In this document: positions 33,101 through 48,100 of the stretch, one piece after another
Layout of the letters: each line of letters starts with the position of its first letter
How positions within the stretch are numbered: the stretch's first letter is position 1
NCBI GenBank assembly: GCA_038501785.1
Contig: JBAMJR010000332.1
Span: 112,001-176,000, forward strand
Direction: 5' to 3'
DNA: 64,000 nucleotides
DNA from: Myoxocephalus aenaeus
Lineage: Eukaryota > Chordata > Actinopteri > Perciformes > Cottidae
Position numbers and translations under genes: made by a program
The notes under the pieces: generated by a model
The model's database searches: none
What the model was told of the DNA's origin: nothing
What the model saw: only the letters and a program-made list of their open reading frames with translations

Positions 33101-36100
33101 ACCAACAACAACAACAGCTGCCCCAACAACAACAACTGCGGCCCCAACAACAACAACTGCGGCCCCAACAACAACAGTTGCCCCAACAACAACAACTGCA
33201 GCACCAACAACAACAACAGCTGCCCCAACAACAACAACTGCGGCCCCAACAACAACAACTGCGGCCCCAACAACAACAGTTGCCCCAACAACAACAACTG
33301 CTGCCCCCACAACAACAACTGCGGCCCCAACAACAACAACTGCGGCCCCAACAACGACAACTGCGGCACCAACAACAACAACTGCGGCCCCCACGACAAC
33401 AACTGCGGCCCCAACAACGACAACTGCGGCACCAACAACAACAGTTGCCCCAACAACAACAACTGCGGCACCAACAACAACAACAGCTGCCCCAACAACA
33501 ACAACTGCGGCCCCAACAACAACAACTGCTGCCCCAACAACAACAACTGCGGCCCCAACAACGACAACTGCTGCCCCCACAACAACAACTGCGGCCCCAA
33601 CAACAACAACTGTTGCCCCAACAACGACAACTGCTGCCCCAACAACGACAACTGCTGCCCCCACAACAACAACTGCGGCCCCAACAACAACAACTGCGGC
33701 CCCAACAACAACAACTGCTGCACCAACAACAACAACTGCTGCCCCAACAACAACAACTGCGGCCCCAACAACGACAACTGCGGCCCCAACAACAACAACT
33801 GCTGCCCCAACAACAACAACTGCGGCCCCAACAACGACAACTGCTGCACCAACAACAACAACTGCGGCCCCAACAACGACAACTGCTGCCCCAACAACAA
33901 CAACTGCTGCACCAACAACGACAACTGCTGCCCCAACAACGACAACTGCGGCCCCAACAACAACAACAGCTGCCCCAACAACAACAACTGCGGCCCCAAC
34001 AACAACAACTGCGGCCCCAACAACGACAACTGCGGCCCCAACAACAACAACTGCGGCCCCAACAACGACAACTGTGGCCCCCACAACAACAACTGCGGCA
34101 CCAACAACGACAACTGCTGCCCCCACAACAACAACTGCGGCACCAACAACAACAACTGCTGCCCCCACAACAACAACTGCGGCCCCAACAACAACAACTG
34201 CGGCCCCAACAACGACAACTGCGGCACCAACAACAACAACTGCGGCCCCCACGACAACAACTGCGGCCCCAACAACGACAACTGCGGCACCAACAACAAC
34301 AACTGCTGCCCCAACAACAACAACTGCGGCCCCAACAACAACAACTGCGGCCCCAACAACAACAGTTGCCCCAACAACAACAACTGCAGCACCAACAACA
34401 ACAACAGCTGCCCCAACAACAACAACTGCGGCCCCAACAACAACAGTTGCCCCAACAACAACAACTGCAGCACCAACAACAACAACAGCTGCCCCAACAA
34501 CAACAACTGCGGCCCCAACAACAACAACTGCGGCCCCAACAACAACAGTTGCCCCAACAACAACAACTGCAGCACCAACAACAACAACAGCTGCCCCAAC
34601 AACAACAACTGCGGCCCCAACAACAACAACTGCGGCCCCAACAACAACAGTTGCCCCAACAACAACAACTGCTGCCCCCACAACAACAACTGCGGCCCCA
34701 ACAACAACAACTGCGGCCCCAACAACGACAACTGCGGCACCAACAACAACAACTGCGGCCCCCACGACAACAACTGCGGCCCCAACAACGACAACTGCGG
34801 CACCAACAACAACAACTGCTGCCCCAACAACAACAACTGCGGCCCCAACAACAACAACTGCGGCCCCAACAACAACAGTTGCCCCAACAACAACAACTGC
34901 AGCACCAACAACAACAACAGCTGCCCCAACAACAACAACTGCGGCCCCAACAACAACAGTTGCCCCAACAACAACAACTGCAGCACCAACAACAACAACA
35001 GCTGCCCCAACAACAACAACTGCGGCCCCAACAACAACAACTGCGGCCCCAACAACAACAGTTGCCCCAACAACAACAACTGCAGCACCAACAACAACAA
35101 CAGCTGCCCCAACAACAACAACTGCGGCCCCAACAACAACAACTGCGGCCCCAACAACAACAGTTGCCCCAACAACAACAACTGCTGCCCCCACAACAAC
35201 AACTGCGGCCCCAACAACAACAACTGCGGCCCCAACAACGACAACTGCGGCACCAACAACAACAACTGCGGCCCCCACGACAACAACTGCGGCCCCAACA
35301 ACGACAACTGCGGCACCAACAACAACAGTTGCCCCAACAACAACAACTGCGGCACCAACAACAACAACAGCTGCCCCAACAACAACAACTGCGGCCCCAA
35401 CAACAACAACTGCTGCCCCAACAACAACAACTGCGGCCCCAACAACGACAACTGCTGCCCCCACAACAACAACTGCGGCCCCAACAACAACAACTGTTGC
35501 CCCAACAACGACAACTGCTGCCCCAACAACGACAACTGCTGCCCCCACAACAACAACTGCGGCCCCAACAACAACAACTGCGGCCCCAACAACAACAACT
35601 GCTGCACCAACAACAACAACTGCTGCCCCAACAACAACAACTGCGGCCCCAACAACGACAACTGCGGCCCCAACAACAACAACTGCTGCCCCAACAACAA
35701 CAACTGCGGCCCCAACAACGACAACTGCTGCACCAACAACAACAACTGCGGCCCCAACAACGACAACTGCTGCCCCAACAACAACAACTGCTGCACCAAC
35801 AACGACAACTGCTGCCCCAACAACGACAACTGCGGCCCCAACAACAACAACAGCTGCCCCAACAACAACAACTGCGGCCCCAACAACAACAACTGCGGCC
35901 CCAACAACGACAACTGCGGCCCCAACAACAACAACTGCGGCCCCAACAACGACAACTGTGGCCCCCACAACAACAACTGCGGCACCAACAACGACAACTG
36001 CTGCCCCCACAACAACAACTGCGGCACCAACAACAACAACTGCTGCCCCCACAACAACAACTGCGGCCCCAACAACAACAACTGCGGCCCCAACAACGAC

Positions 36101-39100
36101 AACTGCGGCACCAACAACAACAACTGCGGCCCCCACGACAACAACTGCGGCCCCAACAACGACAACTGCGGCACCAACAACAACAACTGCTGCCCCAACA
36201 ACAACAACTGCGGCCCCAACAACAACAACTGCGGCCCCAACAACAACAGTTGCCCCAACAACAACAACTGCAGCACCAACAACAACAACAGCTGCCCCAA
36301 CAACAACAACTGCGGCCCCAACAACAACAGTTGCCCCAACAACAACAACTGCAGCACCAACAACAACAACAGCTGCCCCAACAACAACAACTGCGGCCCC
36401 AACAACAACAACTGCGGCCCCAACAACAACAGTTGCCCCAACAACAACAACTGCAGCACCAACAACAACAACAGCTGCCCCAACAACAACAACTGCGGCC
36501 CCAACAACAACAACTGCGGCCCCAACAACAACAGTTGCCCCAACAACAACAACTGCTGCCCCCACAACAACAACTGCGGCCCCAACAACAACAACTGCGG
36601 CCCCAACAACGACAACTGCGGCACCAACAACAACAACTGCGGCCCCCACGACAACAACTGCGGCCCCAACAACGACAACTGCGGCACCAACAACAACAGT
36701 TGCCCCAACAACAACAACTGCGGCACCAACAACAACAACAGCTGCCCCAACAACAACAACTGCGGCCCCAACAACAACAACTGCTGCCCCAACAACAACA
36801 ACTGCGGCCCCAACAACGACAACTGCTGCCCCCACAACAACAACTGCGGCCCCAACAACAACAACTGTTGCCCCAACAACGACAACTGCTGCCCCAACAA
36901 CGACAACTGCTGCCCCCACAACAACAACTGCGGCCCCAACAACAACAACTGCGGCCCCAACAACAACAACTGCTGCACCAACAACAACAACTGCTGCCCC
37001 AACAACAACAACTGCGGCCCCAACAACGACAACTGCGGCCCCAACAACAACAACTGCTGCCCCAACAACAACAACTGCGGCCCCAACAACGACAACTGCT
37101 GCACCAACAACAACAACTGCGGCCCCAACAACGACAACTGCTGCCCCAACAACAACAACTGCTGCACCAACAACGACAACTGCTGCCCCAACAACGACAA
37201 CTGCGGCCCCAACAACAACAACAGCTGCCCCAACAACAACAACTGCGGCCCCAACAACAACAACTGCGGCCCCAACAACGACAACTGCGGCCCCAACAAC
37301 AACAACTGCGGCCCCAACAACGACAACTGTGGCCCCCACAACAACAACTGCGGCACCAACAACGACAACTGCTGCCCCCACAACAACAACTGCGGCACCA
37401 ACAACAACAACTGCTGCCCCCACAACAACAACTGCGGCCCCAACAACAACTGCGGCTCCAACAACAACAACTGCGGCCCCAACAACAACAACTGCGGCCC
37501 CAACAACGACAACTGCTGCACCAACAACAACAACTGCTGCCCCAACAACGACAACTGCGGCGCCAACAACGACAACTGCGGCCCCAACAACGACAACTGC
37601 TGCCCCAACAACAACAACAGCTGCCCCAACAACGACAACTGCTGCCCCAACAACGACAACTGCGGCCCCAACAACAACAACTGCGGCCCCAACAACAACA
37701 ACTGCGGCCCCAACAACGACAACTGCTGCACCAACAACAACAACTGCTGCCCCAACAACGACAACTGCGGCGCCAACAACGACAACTGCGGCCCCAACAA
37801 CGACAACTGCTGCCCCAACAACAACAACAGCTGCCCCAACAACGACAACTGCTGCCCCAACAACGACAACTGCGGCCCCAACAACAACAACTGCCGCCCC
37901 AACAACAACAACTGCGGCCCCAACAACGACAACTGCGGCCCCAACAACAACAGTTGCCCCAACAACAACAACTGCAGCACCAACAACAACAACAGCTGCC
38001 CCAACAACAACAACTGCGGCCCCAACAACAACAACTGCGGCCCCAACAACGACAACTGTGGCCCCCACAACAACAACTGCGGCACCAACAACGACAACTG
38101 CGGCCCCAACAACAACAACTGCGGCCCCAACAACAACAGTTGCCCCAACAACAACAACTGCTGCCCCCACAACAACAACTGCGGCCCCAACAACAACAAC
38201 TGCGGCCCCAACAACGACAACTGCGGCACCAACAACAACAACTGCGGCCCCCACGACAACAACTGCGGCCCCAACAACGACAACTGCGGCACCAACAACA
38301 ACAGTTGCCCCAACAACAACAACTGCGGCACCAACAACAACAACAGCTGCCCCAACAACAACAACTGCGGCCCCAACAACAACAACTGCTGCCCCAACAA
38401 CAACAACTGCGGCCCCAACAACGACAACTGCGGCCCCCACGACAACAACTGCGGCACCAACAACAACAACTGCTGCCCCCACGACAACTACTGCGGACCC
38501 CACGACAACAACTGCGGCCCCCACAACAACAACTGCTGCCCCCACAACAACAACTGCGGCCCCCACAACAACAACTGCGGCCCCCACGACAACAACTGCG
38601 GCCCCAACAACAACAACTGCGGCCCCAACAACGACAACTGCTGCACCAACAACAACAACTGCTGCCCCAACAACGACAACTGCGGCGCCAACAACGACAA
38701 CTGCGGCCCCAACAACGACAACTGCTGCCCCAACAACAACAACAGCTGCCCCAACAACGACAACTGCGGCCCCAACAACAACAACTGCGGCCCCAACAAC
38801 AACAACTGCAGCACCAACAACGACAACTGCTGCCCCAACAACGACAACTGCGGCCCCAACAACAACAACTGCGGCCCCAACAACAACAACTGCTGCCCCA
38901 ACAACAACAACTGCGGCCCCAACAACGACAACTGCTGCCCCCACAACAACAACTGCGGCCCCAACAACGACAACTGCTGCACCAACAACAACAACTGCTG
39001 CCCCAACAACGACAACTGCTGCACCAACAACAACAACTGCTGCCCCAACAACAACAACTGCGGCCCCAACAACGACAACTGCGGCCCCAACAACAACAAC

Positions 39101-42100
39101 TGCAGCCCCAACAACGACAACTGCGGCCCCCACAACAACAACTGCGGCACCAACAACAACAACTGTTGCCCCAACAACAACAACTGCGGCCCCAACAACG
39201 ACAACTGCGGCACCAACAACGACAACAGCTGCCCCAACAACAACAACTGCGGCCCCAACAACAACAACTGCGGCCCCAACAACGACAACTGCGGTCCCCA
39301 CAACAACTACTGCGGCCCCCACAACAACAACTGCGGCCCCAACAACGACAACTGCGGCCCCAACAACAACTACTGCGGCACCAACAACAACAACTGCTGC
39401 CCCCACAACAACAACTGCGGCCCCAACAACAACTGCGGCTCCAACAACAACAACTGCGGCCCCAACAACGACAACTGCTGCCCCAACAACGACAACTGCT
39501 GCCCCAACAACGACAACTGCGGCCCCAACAACGACAACTGCTGCCCCAACAACGACAACTGCTGCCCCAACAACAACAACTGCGGCCCCCACGACAACAA
39601 CTGCGGCCCCCACGACAACAACTGCGGCCCCCACAACAACAACTGCGGCCCCCACGACAACAACTGCGGCCCCAACAACAACAACTGCGGCCCCAACAAC
39701 GACAACTGCTGCACCAACAACAACAACTGCTGCCCCCACAACAACAACTGCTGCCCCCACAACAACAACTGCGGCCCCAACAACGACAACTGCTGCACCA
39801 ACAACAACAACTGCTGCCCCAACAACAACAACTGCGGCCCCAACAACGACAACTGCGGCCCTAACAACAACAACTGCGGCACCAACAACGACAACTGCTG
39901 CCCCAATAACAACAACTGCGGCCCCAACAACAACAACAGCTGCCCCAACAACAACAACTGCGGCCCCAACAACGACAACTGCTGCCCCAACAACAACAAC
40001 TGCGGCCCCAACAACAACAACAGCTGCCCCAACAACGACAACTGTGGCCCCAACAACAACAACTGCGGCACCAACAACGACAACTGCTGCCCCAACAACG
40101 ACAACTGCGGCCCCAACAACGACAACTGCGGCCCCAACAACAACAACAGCTGCCCCAACAACGACAACTGCGGCGCCAACAACGACAACTGCTGCCCCCA
40201 CAACAACAACTGCGGCCCCAACAACAACAACTGCTGCCCCAACAACGACAACTGCGGCCCCAACAACGACAACTGCGGCCCCAACAACGACAACTGCGGC
40301 ACCAACAACGACAACTGCTGCCCCCACAACAACAACTGCGGCCCCAACAACGACAACTGCGGCCCCAACAACGACAACTGCTGCACCAACAACAACAACT
40401 GCTGCCCCAACAACAACAACTGCGGCCCCAACAACGACAACTGCGGCCCCAACAACGACAACTGCGGCACCAACAACGACAACTGCTGCCCCAACAACGA
40501 CAACTGCGGCCCCAACAACGACAACTGCGGCCCCCACAACAACAACTGCGGCGCCAACAACGACAACTGCTGCCCCCACAACAACAACTGCTGCCCCCAC
40601 AACAACAACTGCGGCCCCAACAACAACAACTGCGGCCCCAACAACGACAACTGCTGCACCAACAACAACAACTGCGGCCCCAACAACGACAACTGCGGCT
40701 CCAACAACAACAACTGCGGCACCAACAACGACAACTGCTGCCCCAACAACGACAACTGCGGCCCCTACAACAACAACAGCTGCCCCAACAACAACAACTG
40801 CGGCCCCAACAACAACAACTGCTGCCCCCACAACAACAACTGCGGCCCCAACAACAACAACTGCGGCCCCAACAACGACAACTGCTGCACCAACAACGAC
40901 AACTGCGGCCCCAACAACGACAACTGCTGCCCCAACAACGACAACTGCGGCCCCTACAACAACAACAGCTGCCCCAACAACAACAACTGCGGCCCCAACA
41001 ACAACAACTGCTGCCCCAACAACGACAACTGCGGCCCCAACAACGACAACTGCGGCCCCCACAACAACTGCGGCGCCAACAACGACAACTGCTGCCCCCA
41101 CAACAACAACTGCTGCCCCCACAACAACAACTGCGGCCCCAACAACAACAACTGCGGCACCAACAACAACAACTGCTGCCCCCACAACAACAACTGCGGC
41201 CCCAACAACAACAACTGCGGCCCCAACAACGACAACTGCGGCCCCAACAACAACAACTGCGGCACCAACAACGACAACTGCTGCCCCAACAACAACAACT
41301 GCGGCCCCAACAACAACAACAGCTGCCCCAACAACAACAACTGCGGCCCCAACAACGACAACTGCTGCCCCAACAACAACAACTGCGGCCCCAACAACAA
41401 CAACAGCTGCCCCAACAACGACAACTGTGGCCCCAACAACAACAACTGCGGCCCCAACAACGACAACTGCTGCCCCAACAACGACAACTGCTGCCCCAAC
41501 AACAACAACTGCGGCACCAACAACAACAACAGCTGCCCCAACAACAACAACTGCGGCCCCAACAACGACAACTGCGGCACCAACAACGACAACAGCTGCC
41601 CCAACAACAACAACTGCGGCCCCAACAACAACAACTGCGGCCCCAACAACGACAACTGCGGTCCCCACAACAACTACTGCGGCCCCCACAACAACAACTG
41701 CGGCCCCAACAACGACAACTGCGGCCCCAACAACAACTACTGCGGCACCAACAACAACAACTGCTGCCCCCACAACGACAACTGCGGCCCCAACAACAAC
41801 TGCGGCTCCAACAACAACCACTGCGGCCCCAACAACGACAACTGCTGCCCCAACAACGACAACTGCTGCCCCAACAACGACAACTGCGGCCCCAACAACG
41901 ACAACTGCTGCCCCAACAACGACAACTGCTGCCCCAACAACAACAACTGCGGCCCCAACAACGACAACTGCTGCCTCAACAACGACAACTGCTGCCCCAA
42001 CAACGACAACTGCGGCCCCAACAACAACTGCGGCTCCAACAACAACAACTGCTGCCCCCACAACAACAACTGCGGCCCCAACAACGACAACTGCGACCCC

Positions 42101-45100
42101 AACAACGACAACTGCTGCCCCCACAACAACAACTGCGGCCCCAACAACGACAACTGTTTCCCCAACAACGACAACTGCTGCACCAACAACAACAACAGCT
42201 GCCCCAACAACGACAACTGCTGCCCCAACAACGACAACTGCGGCCCCAACAACGACAACTGCGGCACCAACAACAACAACTGCTGCCCCCACAACAACAA
42301 CTGCGGCCCCCACGACAACAACTGCTGCCCCCACAACAACAACTGCGGCCCCCACAACAACAACTGCGGCCCCCACGACAACAACTGCGGCCCCAACAAC
42401 AACAACTGCGGCCCCAACAACGACAACTGCTGCACCAACAACAACAACTGCTGCCCCCACAACAACAACTGCTGCCCCCACAACAACAACTGCGGCCCCA
42501 ACAACGACAACTGCTGCACCAACAACAACAACTGCTGCCCCAACAACAACAACTGCGGCCCCAACAACGACAACTGCGGCCCTAACAACAACAACTGCGG
42601 CACCAACAACGACAACTGCTGCCCCAATAACAACCACTGCGGCCCCAACAACAACAACAGCTGCCCCAACAACAACAACTGCGGCCCCAACAACGACAAC
42701 TGCTGCCCCAACAACAACAACTGCGGCCCCAACAACAACAACAGCTGCCCCAACAACGACAACTGTGGCCCCAACAACAACAACTGCGGCCCCAACAACG
42801 ACAACTGCTGCCCCAACAACGACAACTGCTGCCCCAACAACAACAACTGCGGCACCAACAACAACAACAGCTGCCCCAACAACGACAACTGCGGCGCCAA
42901 CAACAACAACTGCGGCACCAACAACGACAACTGCTGCCCCAACAACAACAACAGCTGCCCCAACAACGACAACTGCGGCCCCAACAACAACAACTGCGGC
43001 CCCAACAACGACAACTGCGGCACCAACAACGACAACAGCTGCCCCAACAACAACAACTGCGGCCCCAACAACAACAACTGCGGCCCCAACAACGACAACT
43101 GCGGCCCCAACAACGACAACTGCTGCACCAACAACAACAACTGCGGCCCCAACAACAACAACAGCTGCCCCAACAACAACAACTGCGGCCCCAACAACGA
43201 CAACTGCGGCCCCAACAACGACAACTGCTGCACCAACAACAACAACTGCGGCCCCAACAACAACAACAGCTGCCCCTACAACAACAACAGCTGCCCCAAC
43301 AACAACAACTGCGGCCCCAACAACAACAACTGCTGCCCCAACAACGACAACTGCGGCCCCAACAACGACAACTGCGGCCCCCACAACAACTGCGGCGCCA
43401 ACAACGACAACTGCTGCCCCCACAACAACAACTGCTGCCCCCACAACAACAACTGCGGCCCCAACAACAACAACTGCGGCCCCAACAACGACAACTGCGG
43501 CTCCAACAACAACAACTGCGGCACCAACAACGACAACTGCTGCCCCAACAACGACAACTGCGGCCCCTACAACAACAACAGCTGCCCCAACAACAACAAC
43601 TGCGGCCCCAACAACAACAACTGCTGCCCCCACAACAACAACTGCGGCCCCAACAACGACAACTGCGGCCCCAACAACGACAACTGCGGCACCAACAACG
43701 ACAACTGCTGCCCCCACAACAACAACTGCGGCCCCAACAACGACAACTGCGGCCCCAACAACGACAACTGCTGCACCAACAACAACAACTGCTGCCCCAA
43801 CAACAACAACTGCGGCCCCAACAACGACAACTGCGGCCCCAACAACGACAACTGCGGCACCAACAACGACAACTGCTGCCCCAACAACGACAACTGCGGC
43901 CCCAACAACGACAACTGCGGCCCCCACAACAACAACTGCGGCGCCAACAACGACAACTGCTGCCCCCACAACAACAACTGCTGCCCCCACAACAACAACT
44001 GCGGCCCCAACAACAACAACTGCGGCCCCAACAACGACAACTGCTGCACCAACAACAACAACTGCGGCCCCAACAACGACAACTGCGGCTCCAACAACAA
44101 CAACTGCGGCACCAACAACGACAACTGCTGCCCCAACAACGACAACTGCGGCCCCTACAACAACAACAGCTGCCCCAACAACAACAACTGCGGCCCCAAC
44201 AACAACAACTGCTGCCCCCACAACAACAACTGCGGCCCCAACAACAACAACTGCGGCCCCAACAACGACAACTGCTGCACCAACAACGACAACTGCGGCC
44301 CCAACAACGACAACTGCTGCCCCAACAACGACAACTGCGGCCCCTACAACAACAACAGCTGCCCCAACAACAACAACTGCGGCCCCAACAACAACAACTG
44401 CTGCCCCAACAACGACAACTGCGGCCCCAACAACGACAACTGCGGCCCCCACAACAACTGCGGCGCCAACAACGACAACTGCTGCCCCCACAACAACAAC
44501 TGCTGCCCCCACAACAACAACTGCGGCCCCAACAACAACAACTGCGGCACCAACAACAACAACTGCTGCCCCCACAACAACAACTGCGGCCCCAACAACA
44601 ACAACTGCGGCCCCAACAACGACAACTGCGGCCCCAACAACAACAACTGCGGCACCAACAACGACAACTGCTGCCCCAACAACAACAACTGCGGCCCCAA
44701 CAACAACAACAGCTGCCCCAACAACAACAACTGCGGCCCCAACAACGACAACTGCTGCCCCAACAACAACAACTGCGGCCCCAACAACAACAACAGCTGC
44801 CCCAACAACGACAACTGTGGCCCCAACAACAACAACTGCGGCCCCAACAACGACAACTGCTGCCCCAACAACGACAACTGCTGCCCCAACAACAACAACT
44901 GCGGCACCAACAACAACAACAGCTGCCCCAACAACAACAACTGCGGCCCCAACAACGACAACTGCGGCACCAACAACGACAACAGCTGCCCCAACAACAA
45001 CAACTGCGGCCCCAACAACAACAACTGCGGCCCCAACAACGACAACTGCGGTCCCCACAACAACTACTGCGGCCCCCACAACAACAACTGCGGCCCCAAC

Positions 45101-48100
45101 AACGACAACTGCGGCCCCAACAACAACTACTGCGGCACCAACAACAACAACTGCTGCCCCCACAACAACAACTGCGGCCCCAACAACAACTGCGGCTCCA
45201 ACAACAACCACTGCGGCCCCAACAACGACAACTGCTGCCCCAACAACGACAACTGCTGCCCCAACAACGACAACTGCGGCCCCAACAACGACAACTGCTG
45301 CCCCAACAACGACAACTGCTGCCCCAACAACAACAACTGCGGCCCCAACAACGACAACTGCTGCCTCAACAACGACAACTGCTGCCCCAACAACGACAAC
45401 TGCGGCCCCAACAACAACTGCGGCTCCAACAACAACAACTGCTGCCCCCACAACAACAACTGCGGCCCCAACAACGACAACTGCGACCCCAACAACGACA
45501 ACTGCTGCCCCCACAACAACAACTGCGGCCCCAACAACGACAACTGTTTCCCCAACAACGACAACTGCTGCACCAACAACAACAACAGCTGCCCCAACAA
45601 CGACAACTGCTGCCCCAACAACGACAACTGCGGCCCCAACAACGACAACTGCGGCACCAACAACAACAACTGCTGCCCCCACAACAACAACTGCGGCCCC
45701 CACGACAACAACTGCTGCCCCCACAACAACAACTGCGGCCCCCACAACAACAACTGCGGCCCCCACGACAACAACTGCGGCCCCAACAACAACAACTGCG
45801 GCCCCAACAACAACAACTGCTGCACCAACAACAACAACTGCTGCCCCCACAACAACAACTGCTGCCCCCACAACAACAACTGCGGCCCCAACAACGACAA
45901 CTGCTGCACCAACAACAACAACTGCTGCCCCAACAACAACAACTGCGGCCCCAACAACGACAACTGCGGCCCTAACAACAACAACTGCGGCACCAACAAC
46001 GACAACTGCTGCCCCAATAACAACCACTGCGGCCCCAACAACAACAACAGCTGCCCCAACAACAACAACTGCGGCCCCAACAACGACAACTGCTGCCCCA
46101 ACAACAACAACTGCGGCCCCAACAACAACAACAGCTGCCCCAACAACGACAACTGTGGCCCCAACAACAACAACTGCGGCCCCAACAACGACAACTGCTG
46201 CCCCAACAACGACAACTGCTGCCCCAACAACAACAACTGCGGCACCAACAACAACAACAGCTGCCCCAACAACGACAACTGCGGCGCCAACAACAACAAC
46301 TGCGGCACCAACAACGACAACTGCTGCCCCAACAACAACAACAGCTGCCCCAACAACGACAACTGCGGCCCCAACAACAACAACTGCGGCCCCAACAACG
46401 ACAACTGCGGCACCAACAACGACAACAGCTGCCCCAACAACAACAACTGCGGCCCCAACAACAACAACTGCGGCCCCAACAACGACAACTGCGGCCCCAA
46501 CAACGACAACTGCTGCACCAACAACAACAACTGCGGCCCCAACAACAACAACAGCTGCCCCAACAACAACAACTGCGGCCCCAACAACGACAACTGCGGC
46601 CCCAACAACGACAACTGCTGCACCAACAACAACAACTGCGGCCCCAACAACAACAACAGCTGCCCCAACAACAACAACTGCGGCCCCAACAACGACAACT
46701 GCGGCCCCAACAACGACAACTGCTGCACCAACAACAACAACAGCTGCCCCAACAACAACAACTGCTGCCCCAACAACGACAACTGCGGCCCCAACAACGA
46801 CAACTGCGGCACCAACAACAACAACTGCGGCACCAACAACGACAACTGCTGCCCCAACAACAACAACTGCGGCCCCAACAACAACAACAGCTGCCCTCAC
46901 AACGACAACTGCTGCCCCCACAACGACAACTGCGGCCCCAACAACAACAACTGCGGCCCCAACAACGACAACTGCTGCCCCAACAACAACAACTGCGGCC
47001 CCAACAACAACAACAGCTGCCCCAACAACAACAACTGCGGCCCCAACAACGACAACTGCTGCCCCAACAACAACAACTGCGGCCCCAACAACAACAACAG
47101 CTGCCCCAACAACAACAACAGCTGCCCTCACAACGACAACTGCTGCCCCCACAACGACAACTGCGGCCCCAACAACAACAACTGCGGCCCCAACAACGAC
47201 AACTGCTGCCCCAACAACAACAACTGCGGCCCCAACAACAACAACAGCTGCCCCAACAACAACAACTGCGGCCCCAACAACGACAACTGCTGCCCCAACA
47301 ACAACAACTGCGGCCCCAACAACAACAACAGCTGCCCCAACAACGACAACTGCTGCCCCAACAACAACATCTGCGGCACCAACAACGACAACTGCGGCCC
47401 CAACAACAACAACTGCGGCACCAACAACAACAACTGCGGCCCCCACGACAACAACTGCGGCCCCAACAACGACAACTGCGGCACCAACAACAACAGTTGC
47501 CCCAACAACAACAACTGCGGCACCAACAACAACAACAGCTGCCCCAACAACAACAACTGCGGCCCCAACAACAACAACTGCTGCCCCAACAACAACAACT
47601 GCGGCCCCAACAACGACAACTGCTGCCCCCACAACAACAACTGCGGCCCCAACAACAACAACTGTTGCCCCAACAACGACAACTGCTGCCCCAACAACGA
47701 CAACTGCTGCCCCCACAACAACAACTGCGGCCCCAACAACAACAACTGCGGCCCCAACAACAACAACTGCTGCACCAACAACAACAACTGCTGCCCCAAC
47801 AACAACAACTGCGGCCCCAACAACGACAACTGCGGCCCCAACAACAACAACTGCTGCCCCAACAACAACAACTGCGGCCCCAACAACGACAACTGCTGCA
47901 CCAACAACAACAACTGCGGCCCCAACAACGACAACTGCTGCCCCAACAACAACAACTGCTGCACCAACAACGACAACTGCTGCCCCAACAACGACAACTG
48001 CGGCCCCAACAACAACAACAGCTGCCCCAACAACAACAACTGCGGCCCCAACAACAACAACTGCGGCCCCAACAACGACAACTGCGGCCCCAACAACAAC

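Noticed and set aside
30214..39864. Plus-strand Gln4-Leu-Arg-Pro frame of 3,216 codons, and similar ones at 47,497 and 59,533
   Set aside because: Variants such as CGA for CAA change residues, and the frame is cut by single changes such as CCCTAAC. It is a shadow of the array.
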